A stretch of 64,000 nucleotides of DNA from Zoroaster sp. YZ-2022 (lineage: Eukaryota > Echinodermata > Asteroidea > Forcipulatida > Zoroasteridae), in the NCBI GenBank assembly GCA_029582265.1, contig CM055837.1, forward strand, positions 15,970,369-16,034,368, given 5' to 3'. Below are positions 30,392-41,689 of this stretch, piece after piece. Position numbers and translations under genes: made by a program. Every line of letters begins with the position of its first letter. Position 1 is the first letter of the stretch. Under the pieces are notes generated by a model that saw nothing but the letters and a program-made list of their open reading frames with translations, searched no databases and had not been told where the DNA came from.

Positions 30392-32146
30392 ATATTATTG
30401 GCTTATATACCTTCAGTATTTTCCAGGGGGGGGGGGGGGGGGGGCAAAACCATAAAATTTCCACAGACAGGTGAGGACTCTCAAATTGGTTGTGACAAAA
30501 TGATCAACGGGGGGGGGGGGGGATCCGTATTTTGCCTCTAAGTAGCTAAGCAAATAAACTTCCAGGTAGTGTCAAATTATTATTATTATCCCGGGAACTG
30601 GGTCAGAGAGAATTCGACCCACCATGAAACTGGGTCAGAAATAATAACAGTCACAAGATGGATCATGTATTCCTATGCCCGATGACCCAAACCGACGTCA
30701 GCTCTCACTTTATTAAACGCTGTGTCGTTAACCATATAGACACATTAAAATGCATTCATGATTATTTATTGGCAAACACAGACTAGAATGTTAATTTTAT
30801 ATTAGGACGTAAATTCACTAGGGAAATAATTTGTGATTCACAGATTAAACTATTCAAACCACAGACAGAAATATTTCAACATTTACGAACATTAGGACAA
30901 AGTATCGATTGGCTATTCTTAAAACCATGCGCCTCAGGCGGAATGATTTCAAGGGATGTTTGATACCATGAATAAAATATATAAAACTGCGAAAAACAAA
31001 ATTGTTATATAAAATTACAAAAGAAATTCTTCGTTTTTTAAAACACCAATGTAATGTAAATCAATAAAAAATCAATAAAAGTATGGCATTACAGTAGCAT
31101 GGCTTTATTGATAATTATATTCATATTTTCTTTATTTACCAAGTTGGTACCGCGTGTTTTTTCCGAGCTTACTTGTATTTATGAACGGGAAATTTGCATA
31201 ATTTCTAGCTCGAGATGGATCGTGCCTTATTCCTCCAAACGCCTGCTCTGAATCACAATGAAGAGAGATTCTGAGGACTTCAATGAAACGGGTGAGCTTC
31301 GTCGACTGAGCCCCCGTGGTCGCAAAGAAAACACCACAGTTTGGATACATTAACCGATGCATGCCATCCCATAAATAATTATCCAGTCGTCTTCAGAGGA
31401 ATTACCAGATGCGGCAAAGTAGACACAAGAAAGGGTAAGATACTGGATTAAAACATGGACTGGGATGGGATCGGACAAGACGCCTATAGTAACCCGATAA
31501 CCACATTATATTTGGATAAACATATACCCGGTTTCCGATTTCATACCGTAAGCGATGTTGATAGACCCACCGTATTTTTGTGACACTGTTCCCCTCAAGA
31601 TTACGCGGTGTTTTTCCAAGCCCGCGAGTCGGCCGGGCACGTCGCTGGGGAGCTTCGAGATATCCATCCTTAATTTTGATATTAATTAGAAATTTCTAAC
31701 ACCGTTGGTCTGTGGTAGTCCATATGTTGATCTTTCATTTTCGAATGGTGATTTTCGTCTTGAATGTAAAACTGTTCCCCTCTAGATATAAGCTTATTTC
31801 AAACTACAAATAGGACAAATATTCAGTATAAATAATGAACCTTCTTCAACTTCAGTCTCGATCGTTGCGAGGCTTAACTCGAGACATCAATTTTGAGGCA
31901 AAATTTAACACTTGGCAACTTTGTAAAAGGAGAAAAATAAAGGGGAAAAATAAAGAAACAAAACTCAAATAAATTGAATCATAACTTGAGGCAATATTAT
32001 GCCTTTAAACATTTGCCAAACTTGAAATAAATAGGCCTAGTTTCATTCTGACCGCCCGTGACCTTGAAAAATTATGTCATGGTTATACAAAATTTGTTTT
32101 TGTTTTGGAAAAAAGAGAATTATTTTTTCTCTTTTAGTTATCATAA
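30392..32146. other. Unannotated 1.75 kb with G-runs
   Basis: G-runs at about 30426-30444 and 30510-30521. The rest is non-repetitive within this window. A GC-richer patch lies at about 31600-31670. Family E-like words near 30960 (GGGATGTTTGATACCATGAA). No gene recognised. Confidence 0.4.
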
Positions 32147-32416
32147 TATACTACTCAAAACAATTTAGGGAACACCGGAATAATCTCAGTTAAAGCAAGA
32201 TCATTTATTTCAGATAAACACAATGTTTCACAGAATTGATGAGAAACAACTGCACAATGAAACAGATGATAAAGGATGCATGTAGTGATTACACATTTCA
32301 TGACATGACTACTGAAAGAGAGAGAGGGTTGCAAATGAAAATCCCAGTTCATGGAACATTTCAAACCTATTTGATGTTAAAAATCCGGTGTTCCCTAAAT
32401 TGTTTTGAGTAGTATA
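32147..32416 (+). mobile_element. Family Z element copy 3
   Basis: Complete copy with both TATACTACTC-type ends. Confidence 0.9.
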
Positions 32417-32496
32417 TTTACATACATTTTTGGTAACAAATTTAAGTTTTTGGTTAGTTTTTCTATACATATTCCTTGGTTCTCATAAATAGTTTA

Positions 32497-32612
32497 GTTC
32501 ATTCTCCTGAAGACGATCAGAGCATACTGATCGAAAGGTCGAGTTGTAACCAGCCGGTTCTTTTCAGAACTATTTACTATTCAAAAGAGAATTTTTACAT
32601 GGTGTCACCTCA
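32497..32612 (+). mobile_element. HHR-family fragment
   Basis: A hammerhead-like motif (32504-32543; CTC, CTGAAGA, GATCAG/CTGATC, GAAAG, GTC, GAG) is followed by CGGTTCTTTTCAGAACT and ACATGGTGTCACCTCAG. The core has G instead of C after GAAA. Confidence 0.7.
32504..32543 (+). ncRNA. Hammerhead-ribozyme-like motif (one core change)
   Basis: Same architecture as 11229-11268, with a perfect 6-bp stem II and 3-bp stem I. GAAAG replaces GAAAC, which would remove the minimal stem III pair. Confidence 0.35.
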
Positions 32613-33106
32613 GTATCTTACTGATTCATATAAAGTGAACATTAAACATGTGGTATTGTTTTACCTCTGTACCCTTCAAACTTAAGGTGAGAGAGGCCAA
32701 CTTGACCACGACATCTTTATAACACATCAGCCATAATTGTTTTGTCTTCCATAAATCCACTAAACGGTCCATATCATTAGAGCACCTATACTGTCTACAC
32801 AACATGCAACCATGCTCAACTAATAAGCATTGTTGTATAAACTCGCCCGTAAGATTGGCGTTCATGAACATTTCGCTTTTTCCCACATTTCGTACATCAT
32901 TTTTCTCAGAGTGAATTATAAAGGAGAAAGAATGTTGTCAATTTTACCCAGAGGACTGTGCCGACAGAAGGCTCATATCTCCCCATTAACGGCCGTTCTG
33001 AAGTCCGCTAGCACTTGGCAAACTCAAGTAGGCCTTTAGTAACAGTTGCGAATATACATTCGGCATTTCCTTTGTGCAGATCTGATACAGAGTGATTCAG
33101 AAGCGA
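32613..33106. other. Unannotated stretch
   Basis: Overlapping 69- and 86-codon ORFs on opposite strands, unrecognised. Confidence 0.4.
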
Positions 33107-33535
33107 ATACCTTAGAGGGAAGGTACAATATCGGTAATATTGGCTACACTGCTACTACGAGTATGCTTACTCTCTATGAATCAAGATATACATTAACGGG
33201 AAGGTACAGCATTGGTAATGTTGGCAAAACTGCTTCTATGAGTATGCTCACTCTCTTTGAATCAAGATATACATTGAAGAGAAGGTACATTGGTAATGTT
33301 GGCAAAGCTGCTTCTATGGGTATGCTTACTGTCTTTGAATCAAGATATACATTGAAGGGAAGGTACAACATTGGTAATGTTGGCAAAACTGCTTCTATAA
33401 GTATGCTTACTCTCTTTGAATCAAGATATACATTGAAGGGAAGGTACAACATTGGTAATGTTGGCAAAACTGCTTCTATGAGTATGCGTACTCTCTTTGA
33501 ATCAAGATATACATTGAAGGTAAGTTACAACATTG
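33107..33535 (+). repeat. 81-bp minisatellite array 2 (about 5 units)
   Basis: Same unit and orientation as 7296-8150. One unit is 78 bp. It opens a 208-codon + ORF (33046-33672) made mostly of the 27-residue repeat; treated as non-coding. Confidence 0.95.
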
Positions 33536-33930
33536 GTTGTCAAGATCAAGATATAGGTCAGGCCTACATTAAACAAGGTTTCGGCTTCTTACGTTATTTC
33601 ATTAAAATGCTTTCATATGTTGATAGTATTAATTCTAACACGCAATTTAGGAAAGAGTACTCTTTCCTGTAGTGGGAATTGTTTCGCTTTCCTGAAAAAT
33701 GACAGCGCATCAGAGAAAACAATTCTATGACACTAAATAGGTTTTTCACAAAAAAACTATACCTTTGTTTTTACTCTATTTACTCTATCTAGGCACTGTT
33801 CACTTTGCTATTCTCAAAACACATTAAAATCACAGGTTTACATAAAAAATGCTTTGTGTAAAGTTATCGATGGTATCAAACATCCCTTGAAATATTTCTG
33901 TCTATCGTGCTATCGTTTATCGGAATAGTG
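33536..33930 (+). mobile_element. Family E body following array 2
   Basis: GAATTGTTTCGCTTTCCTGA and ACAGCGCATCAGAGAAAAC parallel 8335-8380. A second piece (ATCGATGGTATCAAACATCC, AAATATTTCTGTCTATCG) follows. Confidence 0.7.
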
Positions 33931-34429
33931 AAATATTCCTTAAATACCCTCCTGCACATGGAGGCCACTCCGATCCACAAAATTCTGCTCTTCACCAACC
34001 TTCAGTACATGCATGTACAAGCCTGCTGTCCTTTCCAAGTAATCTTACAAAATCAACTGTGTTGCCACCCAAGGCCACTGTAAATGTTTGAACATATTAG
34101 TATGGCCTGCAATGTATCGATGGGAGACCACTTTACCCTGCAATCTCAGTGGTGTGACAGTGCACAGAAGGGTAACCATAGGAGGCCACTGGCAACAGCT
34201 AATGGCTTGGAGTGGCCTGAATGGGTTGTTTCAAAAATTGCACTGATTGTAGGAGGGTTAACGTTTGATATGGCACTGTGTACAAAGTCGAAATGCATTT
34301 CACCATTTTCTCGTTAACGACACAATACAATGAGCTGAAACATTCAGTCAAGGGTAATTTGTGTTTGTATATACGCCTAATATCTTTATTGACACATAAA
34401 ATACAAGTGAGACCCAGTTGAATGACAGC
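33931..34429. other. Unannotated stretch
   Basis: Two unrecognised 77-codon ORFs on opposite strands; nothing supported. Confidence 0.4.
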
Positions 34430-34678
34430 CATGGGCGGATCCAGAACATTTTTTAGGGGGGGGGGCTGAGAATAAAAAACAATTATTTTTCAGTACTACA
34501 AAAATTACAATGAAATAATCAAAGGGAGAGAAAAACAAAGCACACTGTGGGAATGGGAGTGCGTTCTCCCCTCCTCTCTCTCTCTTTTTCTCTTTTTTTT
34601 TTTAAATTAAACATTTTTTTAAAACGATTTTAGGGGGGGGCTACAGCCCCCTTAGCCCCCCCCCCCCTGGATCCGCCA
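34430..34678. mobile_element. hAT-like MITE with 8-bp target duplication
   Basis: Ends GGGCGGATCCAG and CTGGATCCGCC are flanked by ATGACAGC at 34422-34429 and 34679-34686. The ends are G-rich/C-rich next to the TIRs. No ORF. Confidence 0.82.
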
Positions 34679-34699
34679 ATGACAGCTGGTATATAATGA

Positions 34700-35040
34700 C
34701 AAATGGTATATTTTCCCTTAAAAGGGAATGCGTAACATTAATCTAAAATGATTAAAGTTTTACCTCATAACTTGGTGTTAAAGTTGATGATGGTATATAT
34801 TAAACATCCCTTGGGGGGAAAAACTGTCTGAGGTTCTATCATTAAGTTAAATTAACAGAAGTCGAAATGGTTGAATAAAAACATCAATGTTCGTAGGAGT
34901 TTGATGTTTGTGTTTGCCGATCGCAAAATCTGATTGCATTTTCACGCTTTACTCATCAATTGCATGACGTTGATAATAAAAGTTGATAATTTTCACGGAA
35001 AATGCATCTTTGAACAAAATATATATTCAGTATTGTGGGA
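34700..35040 (+). mobile_element. Family E fragment
   Basis: AAAAGGGAATGCGTAACATT, AAGTTGATGATGGTATATAT, CATCCCTTGGGG and later CACGCTTTACTCATCAATTG follow family E order. Confidence 0.6.
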
Positions 35041-35708
35041 ATTACCCCATAGTGTAAGCGAGGAGGTTAATTCCATTGTAAACAGAAGGGGGGGGGGGGT
35101 ATGAAATCATGCGAGTATATACGCACCATAAATCCTAAACGGAATCTGGGGCCCGCCCAATGGCTATGGAAGCTTTTTTAAGGTTCTATTCTCTGTGATG
35201 AAGAATTGTAAAGTGTTTTAATCTTAAAGGGTACAGAGATGCGAAAATATGGCAATTTTTTTAAACAAGTGGGGAAAATATTTGTGTGGGTGACTGCACT
35301 TACCTCCTCTAAAATTATTGGAGAGTATTTATACCCTCGGGGATTTGAACCCCTGTTGTAGTGGCTTATTTTATCAGGATTCTTGAAGCGGAATTCTTGC
35401 ACGAATTGTTTTTCCTATTTTGTTTTGATTAAAATTGCTAAAACTGAATAATAAAGTACGTAATAGTTCATTTTGTTTATAGATGTTTATTGCAAAACCG
35501 CGGTAATAAAACGGTAAAGTTTGACTTATTTATTTACCGCCATAACTCATTTACACATGAGAAGAAATAAGAAATAGGCCTATTTATGAATATTTCTGGG
35601 AGCTCAGCCGTCTCTCGTGCAATGTTTACCGATAGTGCCAAGTTCCGGACGGAGTTGATTTACGGGATGTCACAGGGGTAAACACGGAACAATGATAGCA
35701 AAGACGCT
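35041..35708. other. Unannotated stretch with tRNA-like box B remnant
   Basis: On the minus strand CAACAGGGGTTCAAATCCCC (near 35340-35359) looks like a box B of a tRNA-derived repeat. Box A is not clear. Confidence 0.4.
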
Positions 35709-36140
35709 TAAAGGGATATTACATTAGTAATCACCAGATTATCAAATAACCGAATTATTATCCAAAAAGTTCGTGTAAAGATGGTTCACGTATCAAATAT
35801 CCTGAGAAATTATTTAGTTTGAAGTGGTTTCATCTTACAGAAAATACACTCACTGGCCGTAAGTATTGCAACATCCCCAAAGTTCAGTTTGGAGAACTGT
35901 GTTACAATAATTTATTTTATTTTATTTACACTACTTAAGACTTCTTGAAAGTGCCTGTGTTTTGAAGTCAATGTTCGTTTTTACTGTTCTTGCTCGGAAA
36001 TTATGTAATACACGATCGATGAAATCGGATTAAATGATCATCTCACCTGTTACTTGTAAAGTGCTATTTTGAGCATGTTGCAATACTTTTGGCCAGTGAG
36101 TGTAGGCCTGTGTCGGGCGGCAACTTAAAACAAATAAACA
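35709..36140 (+). mobile_element. Family E copy interrupted by a Tc1-like MITE
   Basis: AAAGGGATATTACATTAGTA, ACCAGATTATCAAATAACCG and GAAGTGGTTTCATCTTACAG are family E. The Tc1-like element at 35847-36102 then cuts it. Confidence 0.65.
35847..36102. mobile_element. 256-bp Tc1/mariner-like MITE
   Basis: CACTCACTGGCCGTAAGTAT at left and ATACTTTTGGCCAGTGAGTG at right are inverted, with TA on both sides (35845-35846 and 36103-36104). The TIR continues through TGCAACAT. TA duplication and GGCCA-rich ends fit Tc1/mariner. No transposase. Confidence 0.85.
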
Positions 36141-36236
36141 CAGAAAAAAACATGTAACAGTTTTCATCTTTTTCTCCTATTTGTACCTTTCCTTTTCTGT
36201 TTTTATTGATAATTTTCTTTCATAAAGGAAAACAAA

Positions 36237-36506
36237 TATACTACTCAAAACAATTTAGGGAACACCGGAATAATCTCAGTTAAAGCAAGATCATTTATTT
36301 CAGATAAACACAATGTTTCACAGAATTGATGAGAAACAACTGCACAATGAAACAGATGATAAAGGATGCATGTAGTGATTACACATTTCATGACATGACT
36401 ACTGAAAGAGAGAGGGGGTTGAAAATGAAAATCCCGGTTCATGGAACATTTTAAACCTATTTGATGTTAAAAATCCGGTGTTCCCTAAATTTTTTTGAGT
36501 AGTATA
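36237..36506 (+). mobile_element. Family Z element copy 4
   Basis: Complete; one substitution in the right end (TTTTTTTGAGTAGTATA). Confidence 0.9.
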
Positions 36507-36660
36507 CTTTCAAATAAGAAAATTTCACTAAATAGTTGTCAGTATCTTGGTTTTACAGTAAAACATTGTCAAAATTACGGGACCCACAATCAATTAATTT
36601 CGGTACATATTTACTGTAAAACGGGAAAATTTTGTTTTGGGGAAAATCAAATTGACTGAC

Positions 36661-36795
36661 AAATTATGTCAATCGGAAATACCGATAAGTTTGTGAATTT
36701 ACCGACAGACTATTTTGCCAACAAGTGTGTGTGTGTGTGTGTGTGGAGGGCGGGGCGGCCGCCCCTGCCCCACCCTTTGGGTACGCCACTGCTGT
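36661..36795. mobile_element. Repeat with GT-microsatellite, copy 1
   Basis: AGTTTGTGAATTTACCGACA and GCCAACAAGTGTGTGTGTG are shared with 38866-38970. The GC-rich right side (GCGGCCGCCCCTGCCCC) ends ACGCCACTGCTG, like hAT-type ends. Confidence 0.65.
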
Positions 36796-37042
36796 AAAAC
36801 CATGATTCTCGCATGCTTCAAGTAAAATAGCGATGTTCCAATGAAAACATTATTTTTGGAAATTACCGTTGAAATAGCCAAAAACACGGGCGATACATCT
36901 TTAAGACAAATGCACAAGAAGACGAGTTAAACCTACACCATCAGTGGTTTATATTGATGGAATAATACAGATCCATGTTCTAATATAGTCAGATAACATC
37001 AGAATAAACATCATAACACACAAGTTCATTTCAACCAGGTCT

Positions 37043-37258
37043 AATAGGACAAGATTATAATCGAATAAACCACAAAGGAAACCGCGAACTTAGGGCCTAG
37101 ATGGAACAAGATGGAACAAGATGGAACAAGATTATATCAGAACAAACATAAGTATGTTGAAATAATCATGATTTGAGAGATGCTATTTCAACCATGTTCG
37201 AATGGAACAAGATTATAATCGAATAAACCACAAAGGAAACCGCTAACGTAGGGCTAGA
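37043..37258. repeat. Direct duplication with GATGGAACAA tandem
   Basis: ATTATAATCGAATAAACCAC with AAAGGAAACCGC occurs at about 37054 and 37213. Between them GATGGAACAA is repeated in tandem. Confidence 0.85.
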
Positions 37259-37345
37259 TAGCTCAGTTGGTAGAGCGTTGGCATGTCAACCCGGAGGTCG
37301 CAGGTTCAAATCCCAATCTAGTAAATTTATCTTTATTTACTCTAA
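37252..37345 (+). mobile_element. tRNA-like SINE head (family G)
   Basis: AGCTCAGTTGGTAGAGC gives a perfect D arm, and CAGGTTCAAATCCC a good box B. The acceptor ends (GCTAGAT…ATCTAGT) nearly pair. The T stem is mispaired and the anticodon stem has a C-C mismatch, so it is a tRNA-derived repeat, not a tRNA gene. A T-rich tail follows (TTTATCTTTATTTACTC). Confidence 0.65.
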
Positions 37346-38269
37346 AAAGAACCGGATTATATAAGAATAAGAATAATTTCACAAATGCCTTTTCAATCAG
37401 ATAATTATAATTTAATGGTGAGTATAATATTTTTAAGAATTAATAAATACAAGAAATCGAAAAACAAAGTAATATCAATTTGTCAGGAAGCTGCCAACTT
37501 GGTTACCTATTCTATGAAAACCAGAAAAGACTAAGTACTGGCGTGAATGGCATAAATCACAAACATAAACTGCTTTCAAATTATAGCCACGCCCATTAAT
37601 AGGAATACGTGCATTTCTTACCAAACATCCCAAACCAAATACCCTCTGGTCTTACAGAGCTTCATGGAAAGTGGAAACAATTTATGATGATTACTTTCAA
37701 CATGAGTCTCCAATTATAAACTCACCTCCAAATTGCACTTTTGAAGTTGTCAGTGATCGCTTTCATGTCTTGGTCCGTACTTTTAGGGGCGTCGTGGGTC
37801 CCTGGCCGAGCACCGTGACTAGCCATGAATAAACACAGGGAAGAGACGCCGAAGGTTCCCCATCAAAGAGGCCGCTGGAGACGCTGGCTGTAAATCTACA
37901 GTATAAAGAGGACCCGTGTTCTTCATATCACATGGAGCCACCTTTAGACCAGATGGGTGATAAATAAGACGAGTTGATGGGTGAAATTCCAACCACAGGT
38001 GAGTCAAAAAAGACCTGTTTGTCTCTAGAACATTTTGCAGAATATCCATGAGATAATTATAATGGTAACCAAAAACGAATCCTCTAAGCGGATATATTTA
38101 TTGTTAGGTGATTGGTACACTCTAAAAAAATTCTTTGTAAATTGACAGAAAGTGCTGTCAACAGAGTTGCCGGCACTTTGCCTGTTATTTTAATTACAGA
38201 CATGTTATTATTTGGCTATAGAAAGCCAATAAGATAATATGATAATGACCAACGTTGCATATGCTCTTA
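37346..38269. other. Unannotated stretch
   Basis: A 76-codon unrecognised minus ORF (complement of 37819-38049) in a GC-richer patch. Nothing else supported. Confidence 0.4.
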
Positions 38270-38640
38270 ACTGCACAGTAAAACAAATGCATTCAAATTG
38301 TTCGTGTACATTCTAATACTATTAGAATGTACACGAACAATTTGAATGCCTATGGCACTTTTAAAAGTCAAATTTAAGTTCTTTCGGGAAATTAACTTAA
38401 CATTATAGCACCTCAGAAAAAATATCATTTTATCAAAAAATTGTCAAATAATTTCCCAATTACTATTCAATGAATATAGCTCTGACAGCAGATCAGAAAT
38501 CCATGTTCGAATAAGTGAGAAGTTATGTTTGCCGAACGACAGTTGTAACATTTTTGGTATTGCAGTATTGATTTCTAAACCTGATTTCTAAACTTATTTT
38601 GTGATCCTCATGAAGTATTACTGAACATTATCGACACTTT
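38270..38640 (+). mobile_element. Family E body with a perfect inverted duplication
   Basis: AAATGCATTCAAATTGTTCG is the family E body word seen at 8266. The next 60 bp are a perfect palindrome (38289-38349), after which the body continues (CACCTCAGAAAAAATATC). Confidence 0.65.
38289..38349. repeat. Perfect 30-bp-arm palindrome, 1-nt spacer
   Basis: GCATTCAAATTGTTCGTGTA then CATTCTAATA, one C, then the exact reverse complement. Confidence 0.97.
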
Positions 38641-38799
38641 ATCGAATGGCTTTTTAATAAGTAATCGAACACGCGCTCAAAAAGTTTTAACATGGGAGGG
38701 AGAGGGAGAGGGTAATGAAATCAGGCGAGCACAAAGCTACAACAGAGTGGGATCCAAACCCGCCAAAAAACCCTGGTAGCTTTCGTGTTCTAGATGCAA

Positions 38800-38970
38800 T
38801 CTTGGGCGGTGGCATAGCCAGGATTTTCAGAGTGGGAAAAAATTGTTTGGTAAACCGACAAATCTTTAGAAGTTCACAAATACCAACAAGTTTGTGAATT
38901 TACCGACAGACGCAATTTGGCCAACAAGTGTGTGTGTGTGTGTATGTGTGTGTGTGGGGGGGGGGGGGGG
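38800..38970. mobile_element. Repeat with GT-microsatellite, copy 2
   Basis: It begins GGTGGCATAGCCAGGATTTT (hAT-type end word) and contains AGTTTGTGAATTTACCGACA and GCCAACAAGTGTGTGTGTG, then a G-run, as at 36661-36795. Confidence 0.65.
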
Positions 38971-39823
38971 GTTAAGAAGTGTCCTTATAAATTTTAAGGG
39001 TTACAGAGAATTGAGGCGAAATTTAGTGGGAAATAATTAGGACATATACCACCCCTGGGATTTGACCTCCTGCAATTGAGATAGGAAATCAAGATAGGAA
39101 TTTTCGTTAATAGGGTTTCTAAATCAATAATTTTAAGAGAATAAGTGATATTTGGTCATTAATGCTTACTAATGTGGATTTATCATTATGTTATTAGCCA
39201 TCACTTATTTTAATAACTCGTAATCATGCGTTTATCACATCTTTTCTAATAGTCGGAAGTGCATATCAAACTTCTAACCTATTGACATTTTCAAAATGGT
39301 TACGGCATTTTCTGTCACGGTCCGTAGTTCCAATTTGGTAAGTTCATTTTTGGTGATAAGACATGATCGTCCCCAGTGATTTACACCTTTCTTGTTATTG
39401 TGCCCGGCTGGCTCATGCTGTGCTCCAGCGGCGGGTGATAAACACACCGTAAACCGTAGGTTTTACGGCCTCCTGGATGACATTTACGGGCGTTGTTTGG
39501 GGGCCTGGACGCTGTTAGCGTTGACATGATAGACATGGTGTGGCGCGGGGGGGTGTGTGACGTTTATGGAAAACACCCGGGTGCCATGTTTTAACGTGTG
39601 TGGCCTGGCAAAGATCAGGAAAAAGTATCCATTGATATGTATCTCCCCTGTATCTATTAGTCTTAAGCACCCCCACCCCCCCCCCTAATTCCGGTTATAT
39701 GCGTGCAAAAAGACCCACTTGTTTTCTATAGTGTTCGTACATTGTAATTGCTTGTTTTTCATAGTTTTTCGGTCTTATTATGTATATGTTGGTGAAATTC
39801 TTGCGTCCGGTGATAAACAATTG
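38971..39823. other. Unannotated stretch with GC-richer patch (about 39395-39610)
   Basis: The patch (CCGGCTGGCTCATGCTGTGC … GGCCTGGACGCTGTTAGCG) matches no repeat family here. No splice-supported exon seen. Confidence 0.35.
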
Positions 39824-39966
39824 ATTTAATTTTACCCTACACCGATGTGTGTATAGCACTGTATACTCAGTGCTTTCTGAGTGTCTGTGATAAATCCACA
39901 CAGGCGACTCGGGCAGGATTCAAACCCACGAATGAGTATACACGTCGGTATAGGGCAAAATTAAAT
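39824..39966. mobile_element. 143-bp fold-back element
   Basis: ATTTAATTTTACCCTACACC at left is mirrored by GGTATAGGGCAAAATTAAAT at right. A tRNA-like GGATTCAAACCC lies inside. Confidence 0.8.
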
Positions 39967-40031
39967 AATTATTATGTATTATTAAAAATGATTCGAGCAA
40001 AAATGTTCCTATAGCCTAACCGAACATCTCA

Positions 40032-40110
40032 ATATTAGCTCAAGGGGGTGGGGGTGGGGGTGGGAATGGGGGATAATGAGGGTAGGGGTTTGGGCAAAGG
40101 CAGGGAGTTA
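40032..40110. repeat. G-rich tract (GGGGGTG repeats)
   Basis: AAGGGGGTGGGGGTGGGGGTGGG and further G-runs. Four or more closely spaced G-runs could form a G-quadruplex on the + strand. Confidence 0.8.
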
Positions 40111-40228
40111 AAACCCATCTCTGCCACATCGTTTTGGTTTATCTTGTTTGTGATAGATTTCCCACAATAAAAAGAAATGAAGAAAACAATATGATCCCTT
40201 AACAAAATATCGAAGTAAATACTTCAGT

Positions 40229-40561
40229 TAAAGGAAAAACACAACATTGATAATGAGCAGATTATCAAATTACCGAATCAGTATCTTAAAGTATACTCGA
40301 TATAAAGTTTATATAAGTATCAATCATGCTGATCAATTATTCTGTCTGAGACAAAATTGTAAGGTTAAATTTCCAAAAAGGTACCGGAATAAAACATAAA
40401 AATAACAAACATTTGTTGTCGTTTTCTCAAAAACGTGAACACCTATATTGTGATGAGAGTAATTTTTCACAGGTTTGTTTTTATGATAAATTTCTTGAAG
40501 GTTAGAGAACTGAAATGAACGTACGTTTGCAACTACTAATGAAGTACCGTACCTTCCCTTT
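40229..40561 (+). mobile_element. Family E MITE, near full length without array
   Basis: The left end AAAGGAAAAACACAACATTG and right end GTACCGTACCTTCCCTTTAA are inverted in the family sense. The interior has the full word order (ACCGAATCAGTATCTTAAAG, TTATTCTGTCTGAGAC, CGTTTTCTCAAAAACGTG, TTTTTCACAGGTTTG). It gives the array-free reference structure, about 333 bp. Confidence 0.8.
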
Positions 40562-40735
40562 AAACATAAGGTAAAATAACATTGGTATACCTGAGAACAA
40601 GATGACAAAATTATTAACCAAAATCTTAATGTGAAGTTGATAAAATTTGTTTGAAGTGCTCTTAATATGAATAAATATTCACATTTAAAACAACAAAATT
40701 GCCAAACGGCGACTGGTCTTTCCTGTTACACTGTA
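40562..40735 (+). mobile_element. Second family E piece, truncated
   Basis: ACATAAGGTAAAATAACATTGG and TTAATGTGAAGTTGATAAAA are E words. It ends where SINE-L copy 4 begins. Confidence 0.55.
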
Positions 40736-40747
40736 AGAAATATTGAA

Positions 40748-41112
40748 GTGTCGTGGCCGAGCGGTCTAGCTTACCGGACTCAAGTTCTGGTGTTAGCAGC
40801 AGAATGTGGGTTCGAATCCCGGCCGTGACACTTGTGTCCTTGAGCAAGACACTTAACCATAATTGCTTCTCTCCACCCAGGGGTTAAATGGGTACCTGTG
40901 AGGGCAGAGTTGGTTGATTAGCCCTATTTGTGCTGTAATGGCAGCAATTGAGCTGTATACTCCCCAGGGAGCTGAGATGGTTTCAGGAATGATTTATGAG
41001 CCTTATGAGCCTTATGAGCAGGGGTAATAATGTAATGCGCCTTGAGCACCACTCAGTTGGTGGATACGTGCGCTATATAAGTCCACACATTATTATTATT
41101 ATTATTATTATA
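40748..41112 (+). mobile_element. SINE-L copy 4 (full length)
   Basis: The head GTGTCGTGGCCGAGCGGTCT, then GGACTCAAGTTCTGGTG, then GGGTTCGAATCCCGGCC is clearly a tRNA-Leu(CAA)-like sequence with box A and box B. The body has CTTGAGCAAGACACTTAACC, GGGTACCTGTGAGGGC and GGGAGCTGAGATGG, and it ends CGCTATATAAGTCCACACATT plus (ATT)n. It is the best reference copy in the window. Confidence 0.93.
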
Positions 41113-41451
41113 TTGGGCAAACACGGTTGATATGTTGCCCAACACTGGTCAACATATACAGGTTACATAGTTGGTTTACCATTGCCCAATATTGGATAAT
41201 TATTTGCCAAAATATGTGAACAGTTGTGGTAAATACTGACCTATTCTGGGAGAAATAACCTTACCTAACCCAATGTTGCCCAACATTTTTTACAGTGTAC
41301 AATTGTTGAATGTTTGTTCACACCTTTCTCCTGGCTTGGACTCAACATTGAACTTTCATATGTTTATTTTGTAATGCATATCTTGATTCAAATAAAGTAG
41401 AGCCTACTCATAGAAAATGTTTTGTCAACTTTACCAGCGATGAACCTTCCC

Positions 41452-41681
41452 TTTAGGTATACGGACAAATCGTCGTCACGATCAACAGAGCACGGAATGA
41501 GAGTGCTAGTTTTAGATTAACTCAGTGACTGAAAATAATACCCCACATGATGTCATGTTACTGTTGCTGCTGCATAAATGAGCAAGTAATTTTCAGTCAC
41601 TGTGTTCATCTTAAACTATAGGACACCGATTCCATGCCCTGTTGAAAGTCTGCTCTGATCGTGACGATATTGTCCCTTTAA
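41452..41681 (+). mobile_element. Family C MITE copy 3
   Basis: It follows a family E right end (CCTTCCCTTTAGG) directly, contains the CAGTGACTGAAAAT/ATTTTCAGTCACTG palindrome and ends ATATTGTCCCTTTAAA. Family E sequence resumes after it. Confidence 0.82.
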
Positions 41682-41689
41682 AAAGCCAC

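Noticed and set aside
37252..37324. Functional tRNA gene
   Set aside because: Box A and box B are good and the acceptor ends nearly pair, but the T stem is mispaired and the anticodon stem has a mismatch. Related heads occur at 16618, 5796 and 6283. It is a tRNA-derived SINE.
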